A DNA stretch of 64,000 nt from the NCBI RefSeq assembly GCF_019645835.1, contig NZ_CP080998.1, positions 2,542,001 to 2,606,000 of the forward strand, in the 5' to 3' direction. The stretch comes from Mycolicibacterium holsaticum DSM 44478 = JCM 12374. GTDB lineage: Bacteria > Actinomycetota > Actinomycetes > Mycobacteriales > Mycobacteriaceae. Under the pieces are notes generated by a model. That model was not told the origin of the DNA and made no database searches. It saw only the letters and a list, made by a program, of their open reading frames with translations. This document shows positions 53,089-60,264 of this stretch, piece after piece. The translations under genes and the position numbers were made by a program. Within the stretch, counting starts at the first letter, position 1, and each line of letters starts with the position of its first letter.

Positions 53089-53724
53089 ATGGGTGATTAC
53101 GATCTGCACTCGTTTATTCTCGCCTGTGATTTCCGTGTCGAAGACGTCGAACGGATGTGGAGCTGGCTCAAAAAACACCGTGACGGATTGGCGTCGATAG
53201 GAGCCCATCACGTCGTGCTCTACACCTCGATCTGGGAGCCGCGACGGGTTCTGGTCACGATCGGAATTCGGCAAGCCGGCTCCATCCGCGAGGTGTTGCG
53301 CTCCCCTGCGATATTCGAATGGTTCGACATATCCGGGGCCGACGACATTCCGCCGGTGTTCGGTGGCGAGGTGGTGGAGAAGGTCGACCTCTACCCGCCC
53401 TCGCCCGACGACCATGTCGGGCGCGTGGTGGTCGGCGTCATGTCGGCTGTGCAAGACGTGCCTGCGCTGATGGCCAAGGTGCACGACGGGCTGGAGCGGT
53501 TCAAACGCGGAGGGGTCCGCAAGATCTGGGTGTACCGGGCCCTCGACGACGGGCAGGAGGTGATGATCCTGCAGGAGATGGAGAACGAGGCAGCGGCCCA
53601 GGCGTGGATCGATCACCCCGACGCCGCCGCCGAGTGGATGTGCCACGCGGGTCTGGGCGCCTACCCCACCCAGTTCGTCGGCAGGTTCGCCCACATCATG
53701 AGCATCGACGAGCAGAGCGTCTAG
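53089..53724 (+). CDS. Protein with two probable dimeric alpha/beta-barrel domains, upstream of bfd
   Basis: The 211-residue protein looks like two ferredoxin-like alpha/beta domains in tandem (about 5-105 and 110-205). Each half runs strand, helix, strand, strand, helix, strand, and each ends with a similar motif (AIFEWFDISGADD... and AAAEWMCHAGLGAY). This is the layout of Dabb/ABM proteins, which include haem-degrading MhuD. I recall mycobacterial homologues carrying uninformative or misassigned names. The IdeR-type box upstream and the ferredoxin gene 8 bases downstream suggest a role in iron or haem handling. Function not established. Confidence 0.75.
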   Translation: MGDYDLHSFILACDFRVEDVERMWSWLKKHRDGLASIGAHHVVLYTSIWEPRRVLVTIGIRQAGSIREVLRSPAIFEWFDISGADDIPPVFGGEVVEKVDLYPPSPDDHVGRVVVGVMSAVQDVPALMAKVHDGLERFKRGGVRKIWVYRALDDGQEVMILQEMENEAAAQAWIDHPDAAAEWMCHAGLGAYPTQFVGRFAHIMSIDEQSV

Positions 53725-53732
53725 GGACGCCG

Positions 53733-53933
53733 ATGTTCGTCTGTCTGTGCATGGGAATCACGAGCAGCGACGTCGATGCGGTCGTCGCCAACGGCGCGAC
53801 GACGTCCAAACAGATCGCCGAGGCGTGCGGCGCAGGCGGTGACTGCGGCCGGTGCCGGCGCACCCTGCGCGCGATCATCGAGGCTCATAGCGAGGTCGAC
53901 GGCTGCCTCACTGGGCGGCGCGACGCCCGGTGA
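53733..53933 (+). CDS. bfd: Bacterioferritin-associated ferredoxin
   Basis: The 66-residue protein has the BFD-type [2Fe-2S] cysteines: Cys4 and Cys6 in MFVCLCMG, Cys38 and Cys41 in GGDCGRC. Bfd binds bacterioferritin and passes electrons to its haem so that stored iron is released. It starts 8 bases after the tandem-barrel gene, so the two form an operon opposite bfrA, and it is probably iron-regulated through the box at 53034. Its 3' end overlaps the enoyl-CoA hydratase gene by 26 bases. Confidence 0.87.
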   Translation: MFVCLCMGITSSDVDAVVANGATTSKQIAEACGAGGDCGRCRRTLRAIIEAHSEVDGCLTGRRDAR

Positions 53934-54687
53934 AGTCGGCCAGCGCCTCGGCGTTCGCCGCGCCGCCCATCAGCACGGCGAAGTGCTCGATCTCCCTGGC
54001 GGTCGCGGCGGCGATCTCGGCGCGGGTCGGCGCGACGATGGTCTGCTTGACCGCCATTAGGCTCGAAATCGGTTTCTCGGCAAGGATGTTCGCGTGCCGG
54101 CGGGCCTGCGGCAACAGATCGTCGGGCGCACACACCTGCCACGCCAACCCCATCTGCTTGGCCTCCTCGGCGTCCACCCACTCCGATGACATCAGCAGCC
54201 ACGCGGCGTTCTGCCTGCCCATCAGCCGGGGCAGCAGGTACGACGACGCCGCCTCCGGCGCCACCCCGAGGCTGGTGAACGGGGTTTTCAACCTCGCCGT
54301 CGACGACATGAACACCAGATCGGCATAGCCCAGAAGCGTTGCGCCGATGCCGACCCCGACACCGTTGACCGCACAGATCAGCGGTTTGGGGAGTTCGGTG
54401 AGCGCGTCGATCATCGTGGAGAAGTGACTGCCCTGCTCGTTGAAGGTCGGATCGGTGATGCGGCGCTGCATTTCGACAAGGTCGTTGCCCGCGCTGAACG
54501 CCCGGCCCGCCCCGGTCAACAGCACCACGGCCACGTCCGGATCGGTGGCGGCCTCGCGCAGCGCGGTCGCGGTGGCCAGGTACAGCTCCTCGTTGAACGC
54601 GTTGAGGACATCCGGCCGGTTCAACGTGAGGGTGCGGACCCGGTTCTCGTCGCTGATCAGCAGTGGCACTGGTTGCTCTTCGGTCAC
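53908..54687 (-). CDS. Enoyl-CoA hydratase/isomerase family protein
   Basis: The 259-residue protein is a crotonase: oxyanion holes in AFSAGNDL (first) and NGVGVGIGATLLGYADLVFMS (second), followed by a C-terminal helix. The two catalytic Glu of classical enoyl-CoA hydratase are not both obvious, so isomerase or other crotonase activity is possible. Start GTG 54687 overlaps the preceding EthD-like TGA. It ends the nitrile hydratase-like operon. Confidence 0.87.
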   Translation of the reverse strand: MTEEQPVPLLISDENRVRTLTLNRPDVLNAFNEELYLATATALREAATDPDVAVVLLTGAGRAFSAGNDLVEMQRRITDPTFNEQGSHFSTMIDALTELPKPLICAVNGVGVGIGATLLGYADLVFMSSTARLKTPFTSLGVAPEAASSYLLPRLMGRQNAAWLLMSSEWVDAEEAKQMGLAWQVCAPDDLLPQARRHANILAEKPISSLMAVKQTIVAPTRAEIAAATAREIEHFAVLMGGAANAEALADFTGRRAAQ

Positions 54688-55412
54688 CGGTCGACTGTAC
54701 GGCGCAGCGGGTTGGCCGCGAACGGGGTGCGGTACACGTAGCGGCTCGTCGGCACGGTGTCGACGTCGCGGTTGGCGCCGAATGCCGCCGTGCTGGCCAC
54801 CATCCGCTCCATCCGGTCGCGCAGGTCGTCGTCATCGGCGGCGCCGAAGAACGCGTGCAGGTCCGAGACGGCCTCTGCGGGGAACAACTCCTCGACGATC
54901 GCGGCGAGCGTCGGTGCGCCGGGCGTCAGCGCATGTACGACCGCGTTCTGGAGGTAGCCGAAAGTCGCCTGGGTCGCGATGGCTACCGGGGTGTGGTCGA
55001 TGTGCCACCGCGCCCGCCAGGTCGCCTCGTCCAGGTCGGCGGGGCGACGCAACAGCGCGACGTTGGCCAGCCCCGGACTGCGTTGTCCGGGCACGGTGTC
55101 GGGCGGGGCCAGCGGAACGGACTCGGTGACCAGGTAGGCGGCGACGTCGGCGGCTTCGGCCTGCAGCCGCGCGACCGCGGCCGTCACCTGTTCGCCGTAG
55201 GACTGCTGCGTCCACAACGTGACCAACCCGACCACCGGAGGCTCCATCGTCGTCAGCGTCATCAGCGAATCGCGCACCGCGTCGTCGCGCAGGTTGATGG
55301 ACAGCCCCGGCAGATCCATGTCGAGCAGGTCGGCGGCCACCTGAGCGCGCATTCGCGCGCACCAGTTTTCGTCCGCGTCGGCGCCGCGCAGCGTGATGAT
55401 CACTTTCTCCAC
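54684..55412 (-). CDS. EthD-domain protein (dimeric alpha/beta barrel)
   Basis: The 242-residue protein starts at GTG 55412 and carries one EthD-like part (LLRRPADLDEATWRARWHIDHTPVAIATQATFGYLQNAVVHAL, about 118-160) with a preceding barrel-like half. EthD proteins accompany degradative oxygenases but their reaction is generally unknown. It overlaps the crotonase start by 4 bases and follows the nitrile hydratase-type accessory gene by 44 bases. Confidence 0.8.
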   Translation of the reverse strand: MEKVIITLRGADADENWCARMRAQVAADLLDMDLPGLSINLRDDAVRDSLMTLTTMEPPVVGLVTLWTQQSYGEQVTAAVARLQAEAADVAAYLVTESVPLAPPDTVPGQRSPGLANVALLRRPADLDEATWRARWHIDHTPVAIATQATFGYLQNAVVHALTPGAPTLAAIVEELFPAEAVSDLHAFFGAADDDDLRDRMERMVASTAAFGANRDVDTVPTSRYVYRTPFAANPLRRTVDR

Positions 55413-55456
55413 GCCGCCGAACCTACCCTGGCCACGCTGACCCGGTCGCCGGCCGG

Positions 55457-55813
55457 CTAGGCCTCCAGCCTGTCGCGCACCGCAGCCATCTGCCGTTCGA
55501 GTTCGTTCTGGTCGATGATCCCGCGGGCGACCAGCGAATGGGCCAGCGCCACCAACTGGTTCTCCGGATACGGCAGGTCCGCGTACACCGTCGCCGACAA
55601 CGCGTCCTCCTCGTCGCGGCGCTCTTTGAAGTCCGGAACGTCGGTGCGACATGCCGCGCGGTCGAGCGCGTCGCACATGCCGTCCAGGCTGGTCTTCCAC
55701 GGCGGCACGGGATTGTCCACCCCGTACTTGGCCGCCATCCGCGACCACACCTGGTTGCGCTGCACGATCTCCTGCAGCGGGGCAACCGGCTTCGGCTCGG
55801 GCGTGGCGCTCAC
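55457..55813 (-). CDS. Nitrile hydratase/thiocyanate hydrolase accessory-type small protein
   Basis: The 118-residue protein starts at GTG 55813, overlapping the alpha subunit stop by 4 bases (GTGA). It contains PLQEIVQRNQVWSRMAAKYGVDNPVPPWKTSLDGMCDALD in the first half and a helical C-terminal part with VYADLPYPENQLVALAHSLVARGI. Its place directly after the alpha subunit is where cobalt-type nitrile hydratases and thiocyanate hydrolases encode their metallochaperone/activator. Sequence alone does not prove this role. Confidence 0.7.
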   Translation of the reverse strand: MSATPEPKPVAPLQEIVQRNQVWSRMAAKYGVDNPVPPWKTSLDGMCDALDRAACRTDVPDFKERRDEEDALSATVYADLPYPENQLVALAHSLVARGIIDQNELERQMAAVRDRLEA

Positions 55814-56517
55814 GTGACCGGGTGGATCGCCGGGCGGGTCTCGGTGATCACGTTGGTGGTCACCCCCGGTTTCGGCAGGGCGACACCGATCAGGCAGTCG
55901 CGGGTGATGATCTCCGCCAACTGGTCCTCGGTCCAACCCTCGGTGCCCGCCGGGCGCATCGGCATCACCATGAACCGGTGCTTCTGGTTGGAATCCTGCA
56001 CCCGGATGGCGATTTCATCGGGCAGGTAAAGGCCGAACTCGGCGAGCACCTGACGCGGCCAGCGGACCAGGCGCCGCCGGTAGTTCGGTGTGCGGTACCA
56101 CTCCGGTGAGTTGCCGAGGATCGGCCGCGGATAGCACGAGCACAGCGCGCACACGATGACGTGGTGCACATCCGGGGTGTCGGCGAGGATCTCGAACGCG
56201 GTGAAATCGCTTGGCGTGCCGAACCCTGTGGGTTCCATCCAGTCGACGCCGACCTCCTTGCTGGCTGCCATCGGTTCGGACAACGCGAGCTTTTCGAAGG
56301 CGGGATCCAGCCAGGCCCGTGCGACCAGCCGGGCCGCGGGCGTGGGCCCGATCTGCTCGGCGAACTCGGTGAAGCGCCGGTGCTCCTCGGCGGTGAAGAT
56401 GCCCTTCTCGATACACAATTCGCGCAGCGCGATCTCGAGTACCTCGAAGTCGGTGATCTCGTCGACCATCGGGGCGACGGTGCGTTCGTGGTCGTGGTCG
56501 TGGTCGTGGTCGGTCAT
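55810..56517 (-). CDS. Nitrile hydratase alpha / thiocyanate hydrolase gamma-type subunit
   Basis: The 235-residue protein contains the metal claw VCALCSCYPRP with Cys123, Cys126, Ser127 and Cys128, where two Cys are normally oxidised and bind Co(III) or Fe(III). The usual residue after the first Cys is Thr (cobalt) or Ser (iron); here it is Ala124, which is unusual. The N-terminus is MTDHDHDHDHE, a short His/Asp repeat that could bind metal. The enzyme would hydrate nitriles to amides or hydrolyse thiocyanate or isonitriles. The beta subunit lies 16 bases upstream and the accessory gene overlaps the stop. Confidence 0.87.
   Translation of the reverse strand: MTDHDHDHDHERTVAPMVDEITDFEVLEIALRELCIEKGIFTAEEHRRFTEFAEQIGPTPAARLVARAWLDPAFEKLALSEPMAASKEVGVDWMEPTGFGTPSDFTAFEILADTPDVHHVIVCALCSCYPRPILGNSPEWYRTPNYRRRLVRWPRQVLAEFGLYLPDEIAIRVQDSNQKHRFMVMPMRPAGTEGWTEDQLAEIITRDCLIGVALPKPGVTTNVITETRPAIHPVT
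56488..56511 (-). repeat. Hexanucleotide tandem repeat (GACCAC)x4 at the alpha-subunit N-terminus
   Basis: Four perfect 6-base units on the coding strand encode the Asp-His repeat at residues 3-10. Slippage would change the number of His residues in steps of one without breaking the frame. Confidence 0.9.
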
Positions 56518-56533
56518 GTACGCCCCTGTGAAC

Positions 56534-57373
56534 TCAGGTCGCCGACTGCAGCCAGCGCTCGGGAATTTCGGTCTGGATGACGTCATCGGCGGTGCCGGTG
56601 TAGCCGTCCCATAATTCGGACATGTTGAACCGGACGACGTAGAACCACTCCGGCCGCGCATCGGGGCGATCCCAGGTTTCGTCCTCAGCCGCGGGGCTCT
56701 CGTAGGCCACTGTGGCGATCTCGCCGGTCGCGCCGCGCACATATTCGGGTGTGCGGGTGTAGAACACGACGGGAAGTTCGCGCACCAGCACCGCGTCGCC
56801 AACCTTGAACTTCGGCTCGCCGGCCTGACCGGCATAGACCTGGGGATCACCCTTGCCGACCGCGTGTTTGTGATGGGCGTTGCGTTTGACCTGGGACCCG
56901 TCACCTTCGAACTTCGGGTTGGCCGCCAGCGCCCGACCGCGCAGCCCGCCGTCGTAGCGGGCGGCGACCTCGGCCATCCGCTCGCTCAACTCGCCGAGGG
57001 CGATGTGGTGCTTTTCCACCAGTACCCGGGCGACGGCCAGCAGCCACCGCCCGTAATAGGGCAGCCCGAGATACTGGGCCCGGCCGACGTCGACGTTGCC
57101 GATGCGGCGACGCTCTTCTGAGAGCCAGATGCCGCGCCACGCCAGCACTTCGCAGATGACGTAGGTCATGTGCTCCCACAGCTCGTACTGCTTGTTCTCG
57201 TACTTCATCGGAGCATCCGGCTCACCGCCTACGTCGTGGACCGGTTTGAGGTATGCCGTGATGCGCCCGTGGTCGAGCAGATCAGGGGTGGGAGCGTCGG
57301 GAAGCTCGGGATACGCCGATTTCAGCCGGGCGACGAGATCCAGTTGAGCTGCACGTTCGGCCGCTGTGCTCAT
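56534..57373 (-). CDS. Nitrile hydratase beta-type subunit (fused form)
   Basis: The 279-residue protein has both parts of a nitrile hydratase beta subunit: a helical N-terminal half with HDVGGEPDAPMKYENKQYELWEHMTYV and RRRIGNVDVGRAQYLGLPYYGRWL, and a C-terminal SH3-like barrel with KFKVGDAVLVRELPVVFYTRTPEYVRGATGEI and PEWFYVVRFNMSELWDG. In thiocyanate hydrolase these halves are separate genes; here they are fused as in nitrile hydratase. It is the first gene of the five-gene minus-strand operon. Confidence 0.87.
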   Translation of the reverse strand: MSTAAERAAQLDLVARLKSAYPELPDAPTPDLLDHGRITAYLKPVHDVGGEPDAPMKYENKQYELWEHMTYVICEVLAWRGIWLSEERRRIGNVDVGRAQYLGLPYYGRWLLAVARVLVEKHHIALGELSERMAEVAARYDGGLRGRALAANPKFEGDGSQVKRNAHHKHAVGKGDPQVYAGQAGEPKFKVGDAVLVRELPVVFYTRTPEYVRGATGEIATVAYESPAAEDETWDRPDARPEWFYVVRFNMSELWDGYTGTADDVIQTEIPERWLQSAT

Positions 57374-57603
57374 TCCCCGGACTTTATCCCCGCAACAGCG
57401 CCCACATCAGCCGAATTGCGAACTGGCTGCGAGGTTACCGGAAACCGACCCGCCCGTGGACACGGGATAGTCGGTGCCGCAACATATTTGACGGGCCCGG
57501 CGATTATGGACGTCGACCCGCTGGGCGCGCGGGGCCACCGCCCGCGGCGAGGTGACCGCGTGTACTGCACCGGTACCGGGTGAAAAAGGGTCAGAATGGC
57601 TGA

Positions 57604-59592
57604 GTGACCACCGGGGGCAAGGTCGTCGAAGCCCTACGGCCGACGTCGCCGGACATCGGGGCGGTTGTGCGCAGCCTGCTCGGCGTCCTGGCGATGGCAA
57701 CCGTGGGTCTGCTGTGCCATTCCGGCGCGGCGGCGTTGTGGGCGGCCGGAGCCGCCGCCATCGCAGGCGCGATCGCCCTTCAGGACAGCCCCGGTGGGCG
57801 GGTGTCACTGGTCGTCACGGTCTCGCTGCAAATGGGGGCCGCCGTCCTTCTCGGCGCGCTGACCGGCGCCTACAACGTGCTGTTCGTCATGGTCGTGGCG
57901 GTGTGGTGTTTCGGCGCGGGGCTGCAGTGGGCGCTGGGCGGCAACGCCGGGCTGGTCGGCGCGGCGGCCAGCGCACTGCTCGTGGTCGCGGCGCCCGTGC
58001 CCCCGTCGGTGTCATCGGTGCTGGTACCCACCGTGTTGGCGATCGCCGCGGGCTGTCTGCAGGCGGTGTTGATCGCCGTGTGGCCTCCGCAGCGGTGGCG
58101 GACCCAGCGGGAGGCGTTGGCGAACGCTTATCGGTCGTTGGCCGACGATGCCCGCCAGGTCGCGGCGGACCGGGCGGCGCCGCTGGACGCGGCGCTGTCA
58201 CCGTCGTTGCGCGACGCGTTCATGGACACCCAGGCCAGCAGGCGGCCCAGAGCCTATCTCGGCGGGCACCGGCTGCCCGAGCGGATCATGGCCACATTGC
58301 ACGCGTTTCGCGGCTCTGCCGACGGCGAGCGTGACGACGTGTCACAGATGCTGGGGTCCGCGGCCGCCGTGCTCGACACGATCGCCGATCACAAGCACAC
58401 CGCGCGCCGCGACGCCGAGCACGCGCTCGTTCGCGTCGACACCGCGGTTTCGATGATCGGCGGGCCGGAAGTCGCTACTGCACAACGGCTTTCACAGCAG
58501 CTACACGAAGCCGCCGAGCTGCGCTTCCCCGACCTCTACCGACCCGACGTCATCAACCCGATCCGCACGGCAGCCGCACAGGTGCGCACCCACCTGACGT
58601 GGACATCGCCGATTCTGCGCCACGCGGTGCGGCTTTCGGCGGCGGTCACGCTGGGCATCGCCGCCGACCGCTTCGCACCGGTCAACCACGGCTACTGGGC
58701 CGCGCTGACGGTCCTGATGGTGCTGCGCCCGGAAACCGCACACACCTACACCCGCTGCGTCGGCCGCATCGCCGCCATCGCGGCGGGCATCGTGTTGACG
58801 TCGTCGATCACCCTGTTACTGGAGCCGACCGGGTACGTCGCCGCGGTGCTGGCGACGCTGTTCGTGGCGATCACCTACGCGGTCACCCGGTTCGGCTACA
58901 TCGTGGCCAGCGTGGCGCTGGCCGGGGCGGTGGTGTTTCTGCTCGACATCGGCACGGCAACCTCGGGTGCGACGGTCGAAGACCGGTTGTTCTCCGTGGT
59001 GATCGGCGGCGGGCTGGCCGTGGTCGCGCACGTGGCGTTCCCCGACCACGCGCTGATCCGGCTGTGGCAACGCTCAGGTGAGCTGCTGAAGGGTGAAATC
59101 GACTACGCCGCAACGGTGATCAAGGCCTACATCCACGAACTCGACCGGCCTGCCGACGCGGTGTCGGCGGCCTGGCAGAAGGCCTTCCGCGCCCGCGCAT
59201 CGTTCGAAGCGGCGTCGGGGGCGGCCCGGCTGGACTCGCCCGAACTGCGCCGGTGGCTGCGCTCGTACCGGGCGGCGCTCAACGCGGTCACGAGCGCGTG
59301 CACGGCGCTGGAGGCCAGCCTGCCGCCGCAACCGCTCACCAACGTGACACCCGAATTCGTCGCGGCCGTCGACGACTACGTCGATGCGTTGCGCGGCGCC
59401 CCGCCGAGTCCGGCCGAGCCGTGGACGGTCGATCTGGCTGCGCTCAGCGCCGCCAACCAGCAGGTGCGCGACCGGGCCGCCGAATTGTCCGCGGACAACG
59501 GTGCCGCGCGGGTACTTGTCTCCGAGATCGCGGCGATCACCCGCAGCCTGTCGAGTATCGCTAGTGTTCGCGAGCCCACTTCGGTGAAATGA
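57604..59592 (+). CDS. FUSC-family membrane protein
   Basis: The 662-residue protein has two blocks of membrane helices (about 20-155 and 345-475) separated and followed by soluble helical domains, the layout of FUSC/YccS/aromatic acid exporter-like proteins. The second block contains YWAALTVLMVLRPETAHTYTRCVGRIAA, a family signature. Members are thought to export aromatic or toxic compounds; the substrate here is unknown. GTG 57604 is the start. Its last 32 bases overlap the convergent thioesterase. Confidence 0.85.
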   Translation: MTTGGKVVEALRPTSPDIGAVVRSLLGVLAMATVGLLCHSGAAALWAAGAAAIAGAIALQDSPGGRVSLVVTVSLQMGAAVLLGALTGAYNVLFVMVVAVWCFGAGLQWALGGNAGLVGAAASALLVVAAPVPPSVSSVLVPTVLAIAAGCLQAVLIAVWPPQRWRTQREALANAYRSLADDARQVAADRAAPLDAALSPSLRDAFMDTQASRRPRAYLGGHRLPERIMATLHAFRGSADGERDDVSQMLGSAAAVLDTIADHKHTARRDAEHALVRVDTAVSMIGGPEVATAQRLSQQLHEAAELRFPDLYRPDVINPIRTAAAQVRTHLTWTSPILRHAVRLSAAVTLGIAADRFAPVNHGYWAALTVLMVLRPETAHTYTRCVGRIAAIAAGIVLTSSITLLLEPTGYVAAVLATLFVAITYAVTRFGYIVASVALAGAVVFLLDIGTATSGATVEDRLFSVVIGGGLAVVAHVAFPDHALIRLWQRSGELLKGEIDYAATVIKAYIHELDRPADAVSAAWQKAFRARASFEAASGAARLDSPELRRWLRSYRAALNAVTSACTALEASLPPQPLTNVTPEFVAAVDDYVDALRGAPPSPAEPWTVDLAALSAANQQVRDRAAELSADNGAARVLVSEIAAITRSLSSIASVREPTSVK

Positions 59593-60190
59593 ACACGCCC
59601 TCGGCTTCCGCCGTGACGCCCTCTTCGTCAGCCAAATGACCTGTGGCATAGGTCTTGACGCCCTCGCTGCGGGTGACCTTCGCCTCGGCGTGTAGCCGGC
59701 CGAGCCGGGTGGTGCGCAGGTAGCGCAGGGTGATGGTGCCGGTGAAGCGTGGCTTCACCCCGTCGCTTGCCGCTTCGCCGAGCAGGTGGTCGAGCACCAG
59801 CGCGGCGATGCCGCCGTGCACGTGACCCGGCGGGCCCTCGTAGGCCGCGCCCATGTCGAATTCGGTGTGCACCCGCCCGTCGGCGTCGCGGTGCACCACC
59901 AGCGGCGGCGCGAACGGGTTGCGGATGCCGATCACCGGATTCCCCCACGCCATCCGCTCGCCGCCGCTGGTGGTGCGCACCCCGAACGGGCCGTCGCTCT
60001 GCTCCGACCGCAGCCGCGCGGTCGCCGCGTCGATCTGCGCCTTGACCGCGGCCACCGTCTCCGCGTCGACCTCGGTGCGGATGGTCGCGTCCACGAGTTC
60101 GCGCACGGACTCGGCGAGCGGCGCGTAGGCCGCGCGTAGCTGAGCGATCTCCCCAGCGGAGACATCGCCGATATCGGTGAACTTCACCAT
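59561..60190 (-). CDS. PaaI-family hotdog thioesterase, probable KstR target
   Basis: The 209-residue protein has a helical N-terminal region and a C-terminal hotdog domain with GPPGHVHGGIAALVLDHLLGEA and TGTITLRYLRTTRLGRLHAEAKVTRSEG, the pattern of PaaI-type acyl-CoA thioesterases. The start ATG 60190 is only 8 bases from a perfect KstR-type operator, so binding would block initiation. It may release CoA from a sterol-derived acyl-CoA. Confidence 0.87.
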   Translation of the reverse strand: MVKFTDIGDVSAGEIAQLRAAYAPLAESVRELVDATIRTEVDAETVAAVKAQIDAATARLRSEQSDGPFGVRTTSGGERMAWGNPVIGIRNPFAPPLVVHRDADGRVHTEFDMGAAYEGPPGHVHGGIAALVLDHLLGEAASDGVKPRFTGTITLRYLRTTRLGRLHAEAKVTRSEGVKTYATGHLADEEGVTAEAEGVFISPKWAREH

Positions 60191-60198
60191 GGCAGCAC

Positions 60199-60212
60199 TA
60201 GAACACGTTCTA
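60199..60212. promoter_or_regulatory. KstR-type operator (TAGAACACGTTCTA)
   Basis: This is a perfect match to TnnAACnnGTTnnA and fully palindromic, the strongest of the six sites. It lies between the thioesterase (start 60190, minus) and the TPR protein (start 60265, plus) and could control both directions. Confidence 0.78.
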
Positions 60213-60264
60213 GCTCAGCTTGTCGAATCAGCGCGCCGCCGCCGCGCAGGGCTTATCGTGCCTC

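Noticed and set aside
56484..56511. (GTGGTC)n stretch considered as a CRISPR or regulatory repeat
   Set aside because: It is a coding hexanucleotide repeat for Asp-His; no spacers or repeat array exist.
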